From NCBI GenBank assembly GCA_037954665.1, contig JBBMOL010000021.1, forward strand, positions 2,356,001-2,420,000: a DNA stretch of 64,000 bases. The letters are read 5' to 3'. The position numbers and the translations under genes are program-made. The DNA comes from Laguncularia racemosa (Eukaryota > Streptophyta > Magnoliopsida > Myrtales > Combretaceae). The notes under the pieces are model-generated. The model was not told the DNA's origin. It ran no database searches and saw only the letters and a program-made list of their open reading frames with translations. Positions 23,501 through 35,991 of the stretch are shown piece after piece; the stretch's first letter is position 1; each line of letters starts with the position of its first letter.

Positions 23501-25209
23501 CGGGGGAAGCAGATTCTGCGTTTTGCAATTTTTCTTCATTGCCTGGGATACGTGGCAGCAGTTGATTGGCTGGAGCGAACGCACGCGCCGGGCGTGTGAT
23601 CTTCTTCAACCTCCGTCCGAGATTGTCGGCGAGGAGAAAATTCGAATTTCGGCTGTTTTTATTCGATTTTTTGCACAAATCCAGCAGATCTTCAACAGAA
23701 ATAAGATAAACATCATCCAATTGGAATCAAATCGCAACAAATCAAAGGATTTGCATAAATCGAAGATGGGTTTTTAACCGCAAATCCGATTTGTTTCAAT
23801 CGGTGGAAATCCGAGCTTATCCAGCTTGATTTCTTGCACCTATAAATAGAGGATGAACTGGAGAGGTAGAGGCACGGATCAAAAGTGAGGAAAAGAGGGA
23901 AAAAATAGAGAATCGAAGCTTCGCCGGAGTTCTTCAACCCGCGACCAACAATCAAGCGTTAAGTAGCCACCAGGAGGCATTTTTGGAGAAATCCATCGCC
24001 ACAGCCGAGTTCCTCACCCCCGAAAACCTAGGAATCGACACCTCACCCGCTTCGAAAGGCTGCCGGAACGCCGTCAACGAGCACTCCCAACCGCTGTGTC
24101 CGATAAACCCGACCCGACCCGCGCATCGACCCGGATCTAGGTAAGTCGGATTTTTCGATTTTTTTGTATTTATTTTATTTATTTCTTATGTATTTATTTA
24201 GTCATTTTATTTATTTTTTTTTTGAATTTCTTTAGTTATTTATTTGTTATAATTCAAAAATAGAAAAAAATGTTGGAATTTAGATTAGTTTTTTTTAGGA
24301 TTTAATTTAGGATGAAAAATAAAAAAAAATAATTAAAATGCAAAAATTTATAAAGAAAATGGTAAAAATATTAGAAAAGAAGAATAATAAAAATTTAGAT
24401 TTTAGAATATGATAAATAAATAATGTAGGAGAAAACTCTTCAATAAAAAATTAATAAAAATTAGGAAAATTAATAAAAATTATAAAAAAATTAATAAAAA
24501 ATCAATAAAAGTTTATAATAATAGAAATGGGTCGAAAAACAGAAAAATGGAATTTTTATCACTTAGAAAAATCATTTTCTTAAATAAATCTAAAATGGGT
24601 TTTTTCCTTAAAAATATCATTTTCAAAAATCAAATTATCAAGCTTAAGCTTAGATTTTTTTTAGAAAAAATACTAAGATGGTAAAAACATAAATCAAAAG
24701 AGATTTCACAATTAAAATTCATAAACACACTAAAGTTTTTCAGGAAAAGTGAACTACGGCAAGTTTGATCCTGAATAGCAGGTACGTAGGCACCCATTTG
24801 GGGCAACCCTAACAAGGAATAAAACTCATTTTCTCATAATAGGATATTCAAGAATAAAATAAAAGACAACAAAAAAATAAAAAAAAATAAAAGAAATTTC
24901 TAAATAAGGTTAAGATTTTAGGAGATTAGGCGGTAACCTTAGGGTTTTAATAGGTTAGCCTCCGAATCCAGAAACTCTGGTTTTCCCTTTCCTCTTTTCA
25001 CAAAAATGAAAAAGGAAATCATGACGACTAGTGGTCTAAATTGGGATTAATCTGCTCAATTAGTCCTAATTCATTTTTTCCCAACCACAGTTGAGTGGCG
25101 ACTCCAAAATAAAACGAAATTCCTAACTCAAGTCGAGGGTTTACATTAGATGAGCATAGGGTCTAGTATAGATCGGATTAGGAATGGAAATAAAAAATTA
25201 GACTCTACA

Positions 25210-28200
25210 AACACAAATGAGTGCTATCAACTCAAAAACGCTTTTGAAGATATTATTTAACATAGGTATCTTCAGGAGTATATTGCTAACCCTAACAACT
25301 TCATTGGATAACTTACTCAAAGATGGTAGGAAAAGCAAGATTGTAATGTGTTGAAGAATGACAACAATGACTGCCCTAATAGAGCCCCTAATTTTGGTAA
25401 TTAATATTATTGTTGGGGGGGGGGGGGGCAAACAAGAGGCCAATCAAGCTTTTTTAGCCTAGTTAATGTCCTACATGGTAAGAGACCAAAAGTAGATACA
25501 TTTGTATTGTTCTCAAATGAAGACCTTGATGGGGTGCTAATTTTCTATGATGATGCCTAGGTAATTAGTGCAAGGATCACCAAATTTGATGTTCAAAAGA
25601 TCTTGGTCGACACAGGCAATTTTGCTTATTTTATCTTTAAGTATACTTACGACCAAATGTAGCCTAAGCTTAAAACGAAGATAAAGCCTAACAATCATGA
25701 TTTGTATAGGTTCAACAACCAACCTATATGGGCTATGAGCATCATCACTTACGCCATGGAGCTTGATGATGACGATAATATGGCTTAGCAAAATATAGAG
25801 TTCTTGGTGGTTGATTGTTGGTCGCCTTACAATGTAATATTAGGGCGACTAAGTTAGAACACCTTTAAAATGATCTTCTCAACGCTATACCTAAAGGAAA
25901 AATTCCAAATGCTTAAGGGAGTAGGTGTATGCCGAGGGGATGAAGAGTTGGAGTGTACATTATATCCAAAGGCCTTAAAGTGGGAGGAGTTCTTTAGTGT
26001 AGAGATTGGACCTAAGGAGAATTCGGGTTCTAGGGGAGAACCGATTGAGGAAACGAAAGAAATCCAACTCAATAGCAATGTTGAGTAGACCATGCAGGTA
26101 AGAACGTCAATGCATGTCAAGCTCAAACAATAGCTCGTTAACTTCCTTAGGTCTAATAACGACGTGTTTACTTAATCCCCATCGAGCATGCTGGGCATCT
26201 CCCTTAAAGCGATGACGCATTGCCTTGACATTGATAGCAACACCTAAGTCGTCAAATAGAAGAAAAGACATTTTGCTCTAAAATGATAGGCAACTATCAA
26301 GAAAGAGGTGAAAAACTTGCTAAAAGCGGGATTCATAAAAGGAGGAATGTTACCTGACCTAGCTAATCAATTGTATACTAGTTAGGAAATCCAATGGGAA
26401 ATGGTATATGTGTATCAACTACATAAACCTCAATAAAGCTTGCTTAAAGGATTACTTTCCCCTCCCTCAAATTAACTAACTAGTTGATTCCATCTCCAAC
26501 TACGCTTTACTTAGTTGCATGGAGTCTTTTTCTGGGTACAACCAAATCAAGATGGAGATAAAAGATGAAGTACACACTTCATTTGTCACCAACTTTGGCA
26601 CATACTACTATAAAGTCATGCCTTTTGACCTCAAAAACACCGAGGCTACATACTAGACTGGTGACAAAAATGTTTAAGCAACAAATTAAGCGGAATATTG
26701 AGGTATATGTTGATGACATGATCATCAAGAGCATAAAGCACAAAGACCATCTTTAGGACTTGCAGGAAACATTTGATACCCTAAGGTAATATAATATGAA
26801 ACTTAACCCCTAAAAGTGTGTCTTTAGGGCGGCCTTTGGCAAGTTCCTTGGATATGTGGTCACCTAGTGTAGCATCGAGGTCAACCCCAAGAAGATACAA
26901 GCCATCCTTAAAATGTAACCACCTAGATCGATAAAGGAGGTACAATGACTCATAGGACGTGTTGCTGCGCTAAAAAAGTTCATGTCCAAGAATGGGGAAA
27001 AATTCTTTGAGTTCTTTAAGGTCATGAAGAACTCAACCAATTTTCAATGGATCGAACAATGTTAAACTGCCTTCAAAAAGTTAAAGCAATTCTTGACACG
27101 TCCACATGCTCTTAAAACCGGTCCTAATGAAGGACTTATTCTTATATCTTTCAATTAGTGACCAAGTTCTCTCCTTTATGCTAGTACGAGTTGAAGGGAG
27201 AGAGCATAAGCCGATCTACTACATTAGCCATGTCCTCCAAAGGCCTAAAATGAGGTATACAAAGGTGCAAAATTTTGCCCTTGTAGTTGTCATTTCAGCT
27301 AAAAGACTACAACCTTACTTCAAAGCTCATCAAGTAATAGTCCTAACTAACTAGTCACTACAAAACATATTGCATAAATTGAACACACTAGTAGGATGAA
27401 GAAGTATGCCCTAAAGCTAAGTGTGTTTGGCATATAATACTAACCATAAGAAGCAATAAAGAATCAAGTGCTTGCAAACTTTATAGTGGAGTACACAATA
27501 AATGATGTGATGTTAGACAATAATGACAAACCATTGTGGACTCTTTAAATCGATGGCTTGTCTACTAAAAGGGGGGTGAAGCTAGTCTCATGGGGCAAAG
27601 GTGTCATACACACTCAAGTTTGGGTTCCTAGAAAGTAATAAAAGCGGAGTGTGAAGCTCTAATTGTGGGTCTCTAACTAGTAAAGGAAATAGGTGCTAAG
27701 AAGATAGAAATATATTCAGACTACCAACTCATTGTTTAGCAAGTAAAAGGAGACTACATAATTAGGGATGAAGTAATGATCAATTATCTTTAGGTCATTC
27801 AAAATCCTACTTCAGAATTCCCATTTTGGAGCATCACTAAGTTTCTTCAAACTAAAAACTTTGACATCGACAAACTATTGAAACTTATGTCCACAAGTAT
27901 CCCTGACTTAGACAAATGGGAGAAAAAAGTCTTCATTGAGTACCTTCTAGACAAGAGCATCAATAAAAAGTAAGCTCAAGTCATGGAAATGCATCTTACA
28001 CCAACTAAACAGTGCTGGATAGATCCCATTATCAACTATATAAAGAATGACACTCTCCCACAAGATATAAAGGAGGTTAGGAAGCTCATGTATAAGGTTA
28101 CAAATTATACCATTATTAGCGACCTCCTCTATAAAAGAGGCTTGAGCACACCACTCCTCAAATGTGTTTAATCATAAGAAGGTTAAAGGTTGTTGAAGGA

Positions 28201-29220
28201 ACTAAATGCGGGGATATGTAACAACTATATCAAAAGCCAAGCCTTTTACATTAGAGCACTCAAACTTGGTTATTATTAGCTTACCATGAAGGAAGACTTA
28301 GAGTAGTTCGTGTGAAAGTATAGGTAATGCCAAAAGCGTGTGCCAATAGAGCATATGACAAGTAATTATTTGCAATCCTTTACTACCCCTTGGCCCTTTA
28401 CCGAATGGGGATGGGACATCTTAAGACCTTTCCCTTAAGCTTTTAGGTAGCTACAATTCATTATTGTCACTGTGAACTATTTCACTAAATGGGTAGAGGC
28501 CGAAGCCATAGCTAAGATTATTGAGAGAAACGTCAAGCTTTCATCCTTAACAATATCCTCAATAGATACGGAGTTCCATACGTATTAATAACAGATAACA
28601 AGACATAGTTCGACAATTAGAAATTTAAGAAGTTCTGTAATGATAATTACATCAAAGTTCACTATACATTGGTAACACAACCTTAGTCGAATGAGCAAGT
28701 CAAGGGTGTGAACAAGATCGGGCTTAACAACATAAAAAAGAGTGTAAACTAGGCCAAAGGTAAATGGCCAGATGAGCTCCTAACCATCTTGTGAGGGTAT
28801 TGAACTACTCATAGGACCTTTATAAGTGAAACACCATTCAGGTTCACCTTTGGTTTTAAGGCTATCTACCCAATTAAACCGAAGCTCCTTGACATAAAAG
28901 CTTGGAGTATAGACTTGTTAACCAACTAGCTTGGACTATAAGCTAATCTAGATATAATAGAAGAGATTCGAGACACTACTTAGATTCAAGTAGCTACATA
29001 TCAACACCGAGCTGCTCATTATTACGATAAAAGGGATAGGAATAAAGTCTTTTGACCTGGTTTATAGAATATTAGAAGCCACAAGATCTCATGAAAGTCA
29101 AGGAAAGTTTGCACCGAATTGGGAAGACCCAGTTAGAGTTGTTAAGGACTTAGGCAATGGGGTATATAGGCTTAAGAGGTTAGATGGTCAACCTATTCCC
29201 CAGCCTTGGGCCATATTTTG
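25210..29220 (+). mobile_element. Tat-lineage gag end, protease, RT, RNase H, second RNase H and integrase
   Basis: After the solo LTR the frame resumes with TNECYQLKNAFEDII. Then come a protease-like segment ILVDTGNFAYFIF (about 25,600), RT motifs FVTNFGTYYYKVMPF (about 26,578) and the catalytic YVDDMIIKS (about 26,706), FGKFLGYVVT, and a first RNase H (KPIYYISHVLQRPKMRYTKV, about 27,211). A second, archaeal-type RNase H follows (DGLSTKRGVKLVSWGKG, KKIEIYSDYQLIV, about 27,550-27,740), the mark of the Tat lineage. A linker with WIDPIINYIKNDTLPQDIKE leads to the integrase (GICNNYIK, WGWDILRPFP, TKWVEAEA region near 28,490) and a C-terminal GVYRLKRLDGQPIP (about 29,160). Dozens of stops, many TAG for Trp, make it non-coding. 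Confidence 0.85.
25415..25428. repeat. Homopolymer run of 14 G
   Basis: Lies in the gag-protease linker of the Tat element, between TATTGTT and CAAACAAG. Confidence 0.9.
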
Positions 29221-29793
29221 ATTAGATTATTATTTAATTATTTGTAAATTCAATTGTTGGATAATGAATAGAATTATTATGTTTGACAAAGTTTGATTAC
29301 TTTAGTTATTTACATTTTGTTGAATTGACGTAGTTTTAGCCTACTAAAGGTAAATGGACTCCTTAAACTTATCGAGTCCCAACCTACTTAAGGTGAATGG
29401 ATGCTTGATCACACTTGGTCTAAACCTTGTTACAGTTCATAGACTACTAATTACATCAAGTCCACTCTTTTATAATTACAAGCAAATGAATTCTTGATGA
29501 CCTCTTATCTTTGCCCTTTAAGGGGTGAATGGACTCTTTAGCTCTTAGAGTATTCCTAAACAGTTAGAGCATCTAACCTCCTAAGGTCTGTTTGCAACAT
29601 TAGTGGGCAACTCGTTGATAGGACTTTAGTCTAGACATTTGAGAACACCCTACAAGCATAATTCATAAAGCAACAAATAGAGGAAAATAAGAAGCTAAGT
29701 TAAGATAGATACAAAGAACAAAGTCACACAATGAGATCATAGAGAAGAAGCATTCAAGCAAATGTAGAAAATAAAACAATAAAGTACAAATAG
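29221..29793 (+). other. Non-coding 3' spacer of the Tat element
   Basis: Between the integrase end and the 3' LTR. It contains loosely repeated phrases around GGTAAATGGACTCC and AGGTGAATGGATGC, as in the 3' untranslated spacer of Tat elements. No open frame of note. Confidence 0.5.
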
Positions 29794-29955
29794 TGTAGGC
29801 ACTTCATTTTTGCCTATCAAAATAATTAATAAAGAATAAGGCTAAGATAAAAATAAAAATAAAAAACTAATTAAATAAAAAAATAGAAACAAAATAAAAA
29901 ATGGTGATAAATGAAAAATAGAATAGAAGTAAAATTATGGAAAAGTAACCAAAAA

Positions 29956-30040
<85 letters not shown>

Positions 30041-32267
30041 TTTCGAAATTTGAGGTACAAATCTAGTTTATTAAATTAAGCTTGAGCCTAATTCAATTGG
30101 TCCAAGTAGTATTACAAAGTTAAATAAAAATTGCGAGTGATAAAAATCAAGAAAAAAGCTCAACCCATTTAGTTGAGATCCAAGCTGCGTACGTAATGAA
30201 GGCTTGAGAGGTCATGGGTCGGATCCACACAAGGCTATTCTGATTTTCTTTTTTTTTTTTTTTTCTTTCCTTCAACTTTGTCACATGTTGCGCATGTGAT
30301 CGTCTTCCTTAGGTAGGATGGCAACCATGAACAGAAGAGAGAGGAAGCCACGAGCAGATGACACCAAATCCAAGTGAATCGAATGTATTGTTTTTAAATC
30401 TTTATGGATTATCATCAATTCTTAACTAAAAAAATCCAGATAAATCACAAAAAAATGGATGTAATAGATTTGTATCAATTTTAGAGTGGGCCAAATCTTA
30501 AGAGGATATAAATGGGTCTCAACAGTAGAGGCAATTTGAGCTTATCAAGCTTAGTTTTGCAAGTCTATAGATAGAACTTGACCTCATATACTCGAGACAA
30601 CCTTCAGAATTACTCCACATACGTCCAAATTCTTCAACAACCCCCTTTCTTTCTCTGGACTAGGAAGCCCATGACCTAAAACCTCTCGTTAGGTTTTCTA
30701 GTTTTATACATGACGTTGAAGCAAGACACTAATGTATCTAGGATCTTGGAGGTCTATAGATTTATAAAAGCTAAAGCTTGAGGTTCAATTTGTTCAAGAA
30801 AAGCCTAGATCAGAGAATGGACCATCGATGGGTTGCCTAAGAACCATCACCTACGTCAAGATTAAGAAGAAATTGTTACCACCATTATGTTCCTCATGAC
30901 CAAATTAGCTAGTTGACAACTTTGCGAGCTTCAACAACCACCGAAGACGCTTAATGCCACTACTCCTGCTCGCACCCATGACTAGATCAATGTACCTCAA
31001 CCCACGACTAGGAGTCAACCCACGATCTGACCCGTAACTAGACTTGTATCCAGACCCATGACCGGATCTAACCCACGACTAGGTAAGCTTTTTTTTTTTT
31101 AATTAATTAAGTTTTATTTTCTATAATAATTGATTATAAAATAAACATTAAATAATAAAATAAGTTTAGCTAAAAATAAGTATGATTAATAAAATTAGTA
31201 TCTAAGGTAGATTTTAGATTAAGAGTAATAACATAAATATAATTAGATTAATAACCTTAGCTTAATTTATTTAGTTTGGTTAATTTAGAATATATTAGGA
31301 AGATTAATGACCTAATAGAATAAGTAATTAGAAGGAAACCATTGTGTAGGTCTTAGGTGTTGTGATATAACCGTCACCTAGGGACGATTAGGTTCCCAAC
31401 TAGTTTTTTTTTTTTAAATAATGAGTGATAATTAGTTTATAAATGTAAAAAAAATAAAAATTGAAAAAAAAATTAAAAATTAAACCATGGTTTATTATTT
31501 AGAGGATAGTTTTATTTTGAAAAACATAAAAAGGTTTTGTCACCTAGAAAAATGATTTTTGTGAAAAAAAACTCTAATTGGTGTTTTCAAAAGTTAGGTC
31601 TTTAACTCTTTTTTCAAAATTGGAAAATAAAATTTAGGTTTAGAAATTTTCTTAAATCAATTAAAATGATAATAAACGTAAACCTGGCTTGTTTTCATAA
31701 TTAAAATTAATTAACCTATTAAAGTTTTATGAAAACAAAAAAGTATTTTATTCTATTCTTTTTTTTATTTGATTTTAATAAAATAAAAAATAAAAAAGTT
31801 TTATTCTCTTTTATTTCATTTTTAAATAAGAATAGAAAATTCGTAATAAAAAATAATTAAAAAATTTCCATACTATTTTGATTTATTTCATGCTTTATCT
31901 TTGTTAAAAATATCATGTCTTACACATGTAATTGTAAAGGGACTTTATATGAACTTTTTAATCCATCTTCTTAAAAAATGATAAGTGGTAACTATTTAAG
32001 TTTTAATAGGATAGCTCTTGACTCCAAATTTTTTTGTTAATATTTTTCTAGATTTTTTTTTTTTTTTAGAAAAAGTTATAGACTGGTAGCTAATTAAAGT
32101 TAATCTTCTTAATTAACCTTAATTTATTTTATTTTCCAATTTAGGTTAGTAACAACTCCAATTTTTCTTAAAATAATAAAAACATAATTTTTTTTCTTAA
32201 TTTTATTGTCGAGTAATTTATATTAAGTAGGCTAGACTTAATATAGGTTAAGGTAAGGGCATTTACA
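29794..32267 (+). mobile_element. Decayed 3' LTR of the Tat element
   Basis: Starts TGTAGGCACTTCATTTTTGC and ends GGGCATTTACA. It parallels the solo LTR at 23,108 throughout: the start, CTATAGATAG in place of the TATA box (about 30,564), a run of ACCCATGA/ACCCACGA words before CTAGGTAAGC, and an end with GTCGAGTAATTTATATTAAG. It is much poorer in CpG than the solo LTR. Its left neighbour is the element's own 3' spacer; the right edge is set by similarity, with no duplication to confirm it. Confidence 0.7.
29957..30040. repeat. TAA microsatellite, about 28 units
   Basis: Uninterrupted ATAATA repeats over about 84 bp inside the 3' LTR. Confidence 0.95.
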
Positions 32268-32299
32268 TCGTGAAGCTTTGCGCTAATAAGCTTTTCAGT

Positions 32300-33745
32300 G
32301 CCATCCACTAACATCCCTCGGAGATTACCTTTGATTGTGGCTTCCTACCCGGCAAATGGTCCCCCTCGGGATTTTGTGGTTTATCCAACCGGTCGATATC
32401 TGAGTTGTAGACTAACCAGAGAGGGTGGTAGATCTAACCTTCCTCTTGAGGAGATAGAAGCCTCGAAGCTGAGGTAGTGGTCTCCTCAACCGTCTCATCA
32501 GCTAACCATACGAGCCTCATGTCATAATGATGGATGAGCTACCCCGCTGACTCGGACTTGGCATTGAGCTTTACGATACTTTTGAGAGCTTGACTCAGTT
32601 GAGTCCCCTCTCACTTAATTTCGGCCACGTCGATACGAGCCCGCTTCGATAGTTGAGGGTAGTTCCTTCGGGAGCCTTTCCCTTGTCCTTTAACGCAATC
32701 GTATGAAGCTCTTATTGCCAACCAGTTGCCGTTGTTCCTCTACCCTCCCTAACTGCGAGGGGAACCTCCCTAGAATGTGGAGCAAGAGCCTTACTAATCT
32801 TTGTTTGCACCAGAGGAGCTCTTTGCTACAGCAGTAGCCTGCCTTCTTACAATAAGGTTAGTTGTGCTATCCTCACAAAGTTGCATGCCTATGAAAACTC
32901 AAATCGGTAAGGAGTAAGAGAGAAGGAAAAGATTACCATGCTGAATAAAGAGCTTTGAGGGAGACCGAGTCCCCCAGCGGAAACAAATGAACATTCTCCC
33001 TACTGTTGCCTACTTTGGCACGACCAACAATAGAAGCATGGATGCTTCCTCACCATTGTGACCCACATTTATTGTGAGTCTGTTGTATAAATACTCATCC
33101 ACCACCTTTAGAGCATTCCATGGCCCTTCTAACCTGCTCTAAAGCTCAACCACCAGTTGTTTGGCTGTAGCCTTGTCGTCGGGCCTAAAGTACAAATCAT
33201 CGACACCCAAATCGGCTTGACCCAGTCTATCTAGAAACCACGATCGGCTTTGCACGCCACCACTAAATAACAACTCTTCCACCTATGGATAGACGAGTCC
33301 AACCCAAAAAATAGTTTTTTCCCTAGACAACTAACCAAGTAATACCAGTCGTTGTTTAACCTCTTCAACCCATAAAAATTTCAAAGTAGTTGCAAAGTAG
33401 CTCAGACAATAAAATGCTCACATATTGCCTCAAATGAGATCAACAGCTTACAAGCGTTCGGTATAAACTGAATTGGTGAGACTCGATGATAGTTGAAGAA
33501 CTTCTGTTGAAACTCGATGAATGGAGATGGGAGCCCAAATTCCATATGCTTCATATAGAGACAAGATCGACAACCAATTCTCAGGGCAACACAGTCGTTG
33601 GTATGAGGTTTCTCGATCTTCCACCCTTGAGGGCGTAATCAGAAGTATTTCACACTTCCACCAACTCCTCATATGACATAGTGCTTTAAATCCCATTGGG
33701 TATATTGCCCTCCTGACCACCAAATATAATGGTTGCACCAATTAC
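32300..33745 (-). mobile_element. Relic of a 'putative gypsy-type transposon' gag domain (PF04195-like)
   Basis: Minus strand, reading down from 33,741: KALCHMRSWWKCEILLITPS, then after a frame change YHRVSPIQFIPNACKLLISF, then FYGLKRLNNDWYYLVSCL, and further KQLVVELQSRLEGPWNALKV and VDEYLYNRLTINVGHNGEE. This order matches from memory the plant retroelement domain with 'SPxQLxPNSW...', 'GWYYFS' and 'GPWxxLKxVDDFLY' motifs. The left part (32,300-32,900) is relatively GC-rich and probably the following coiled-coil region. At least three frames are used and stops are frequent. No LTR is assigned to it with confidence. Confidence 0.65.
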
Positions 33746-34639
33746 CTCTCTTCATCATCATCTACATACACGTCCCTTGGTATCTAGGCAATGGCAACTA
33801 CGGCATCAATTCCCCTATCCAAATTGTAATCATAGTCACTTGAGGGTAGGTAGGAATTTACCTCTCCTCTTGATTAAATTTAGTGCAAGAGGAAGATTAA
33901 GAAGTCATTCTTACTTGGCTATGTAACGAAATCGAGATCAAACTAGCAGAAATTTAAAAGAAATGAAGGACTCTACTTAAACAAAAATGGAAATTCCGAA
34001 AAAATGACGAAAGTGTGGACATGGAGAGCAAAGCAACGACCATTAAAAGGATGCAATGAGATGTCCTCCAACCTAATTTTGACACATGACCCACAATTTA
34101 AATCAATAGTATAAATTGTACTTATGTGAGTTTTCCCACTTGTATCTTGGTTAACGAGGTGTCGACAATTGTATAGTGCATTTAATGTGCATGTACTCAC
34201 ACGTCAAAAGATAAATCAAAGTAATGCTTGTTTAAGAGATCCATGACCTCTCAAATTCTACGCTGTTTGGTTAAGTCCCTCAATAGTGCTACTCCTCGAA
34301 GCACTATAGCTCTTTACATTTGGTCGGTACAAAAAACTTTTATGATGATTGATGCGCTTCTTGTTGTAATCATCCAAGAGCCAACTGTTTGGTTTTCCTT
34401 AGTACATCATGGTCCCTTTATTATATTTGGCATAGAAACACCTAGCTCAAGCTACTTACCTACTTGGTCACTTATAGATATTTTAATTCCTTTCATCAAG
34501 AGGTCGGAAACAGTAACATGGAGCTCATAACTTCCAATGTGGGGCAATCTTTAGATTGCTTTGGCTCATCTCTAAAACTTTAGGCATCTATATAGTTGTC
34601 AACTTTCCTTATTGGCTTATCACTAAAGAGAGTTGGGGG
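33746..34639. other. Spacer, no gene recognised
   Basis: Frames at 33,973-34,200 (minus) and 34,228-34,530 (plus) show no recognised motif. Probably decayed transposon sequence by context. Confidence 0.45.
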
Positions 34640-35160
34640 CAAGGTAAATATTGATAGAGCATTTTGGGCATAGACCCTTAAGGCCCATTTCAGCCCACTT
34701 AAACCCCTTGGGCTCCACTTGCCCAAGCCAACTTGCTTTAGACCATCTCAGCACAAAACTGCCCAATTCAAAATCACAATTCCCAACCTCTAGCTTAGAT
34801 CGCTTGTGTACATCTTGATAATGGATAAGTTTGAATGAATGCTATGGGTAAGGAAAGGTGCCGATTAAAGATAGAACACCAACCAGTCGCCCGGCCCCCC
34901 CACCCCCCCCCCCCCCCCCCCCCTAAAACAATATTTAGAGAAGACCTCACAAGTTAATGCATTTCTCATATAATGATCACCTACAATTCATATAAGTAGA
35001 GGTTGAGGACTATTGGGTAAAACTACTGGGTAAAGGACTTTTTGACTATCTACACTCTCAAACATTTATTATCTACCACTTGTGTTGACTTAAGTATCGA
35101 AGTGATCACACTGGAATAACCTCTGATTCCCCCTCCAAAGCTTAATTTCTTTCTCTTTTA
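34640..35160 (+). mobile_element. Fragment of a gypsy LTR
   Basis: Contains GGCCCATTTCAGCCCACT-type repeats of GCCCA, a TATAAGTAGAGGTTGAGGAC block (about 34,992) that looks like a TATA box with its start region, and TGACTTAAGTATCGAAGTGA (about 35,086). The last is close to the 'ACTTAAGCATCGGAGTG' phrase that I know from several plant gypsy LTRs. Ends were not found. Confidence 0.45.
34895..34923. repeat. C-rich homopolymer: C7-A-C21
   Basis: Seven C, one A and 21 C in a row, inside the LTR fragment. Confidence 0.92.
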
Positions 35161-35991
35161 TAGATGATTCAACAACCTCCAAAAACCCAACATAACACTT
35201 TCTAATTTGTGCCATTGATCAATGAGAAAGTTAACACATTCTTTTTTATTTTTTTATTGTTTAATATAAATACAAATATATATTTTCATCACTTAGATCT
35301 TTTTATGTTACTTTAGATTTTGTAGTAGAGATAATTTTTGTAAATACATTATTATGGATGGCCTTTTTTGTAATTTTTCGAAAAGTGTAATTATATTTCC
35401 TTATAGATTTTGCCTCTCTTCCTATTGAAAGAAACATATAGCTTGTTCACTTCATTGCATATAATAAAGGAAAATTGAATTTCAGTTCAATGGGAATGGA
35501 ATAAATATGTAATAACTATTTTCTACCTAGTATATTGTTTAGTTAACATAAAATGACCTAATGTGAAATAAAAGAAAATACCAATTATTATCTTAAATAC
35601 CCTAATGCAATATCCTTCTACACATTTCACTACTAACCATCTTTATCTAAAAACCAAACATGAATTGAAATTGATGACGACGACCATGATAAATGTAAAG
35701 TAGGTTTTTCTGGTCATCAGGGCTAAGGAAGTGGAAAACATGTGCTAGTGGCATGATGGTAACTAAGTGGAAGTTTTATAAAGTAAAGTAACAAAAATAC
35801 ATATCTTCATTAGCAAGAATTGATTGTGCCATTTGCATGGTAGCTAAGCTACCATTGGATGGTATAAGTAATGCTCAAATGTCCTATTTAGCTAGTGGTC
35901 ATAAGCTATCTAAATGGTAATAGTTTTTAGAGGTTGCCATTTGGATGGTCTTGCATTATAGTTTAGCTAGTGAGTTAAGGTTTGTAGGGGA
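35161..35991. other. AT-rich spacer, no gene recognised
   Basis: Only short frames. The part 35,830-35,980 repeats the words TTGGATGGT and TAGCTAGTG at short distance. Confidence 0.5.

Larger units (their letters stand above)
23108..25209 (+). mobile_element. Solo LTR (2,102 bp) of a Tat/Ogre-like gypsy element
   Basis: Starts TGTAAACACC and ends GACTCTACA. The 5 bp on either side are identical (AACAC at 23,103-23,107 and 25,210-25,214), and the gag frame (HNT...NECYQLKN) resumes across the gap, so both ends are certain. Inside are a TATA box (TATAAATA, 23,841-23,848) on the plus strand, a CCCGACCCGACCCG-rich leader, and near the 3' end GGTACGTAGGCACCC and TTGAGTGGCGACTCC, words I know from large Tat/Ogre LTRs. 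There is no internal region or second LTR, so it is a solo LTR left by LTR-LTR recombination. It is less decayed and richer in CpG than its host element. Confidence 0.93.
22270..32267 (+). mobile_element. 5'-truncated Tat-lineage Ty3/gypsy element (whole)
   Basis: Gag (22,270-23,107 and again from 25,210), protease, RT, RNase H, a second RNase H, integrase and a 3' LTR follow in the order typical of the Tat lineage, all on the plus strand and all badly decayed. The 5' LTR and the start of the leader are missing; a minus-strand LINE relic abuts the gag start. A solo LTR (23,108-25,209) is inserted in gag. Without that insertion the remaining element is about 7.9 kb. Parts are described separately. 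Confidence 0.82.

Noticed and set aside
23388..23720. Proline-rich frame of 110 codons on the minus strand
   Set aside because: The proline run is only the complement of the G38 tract in the solo LTR; the frame crosses LTR regulatory sequence.
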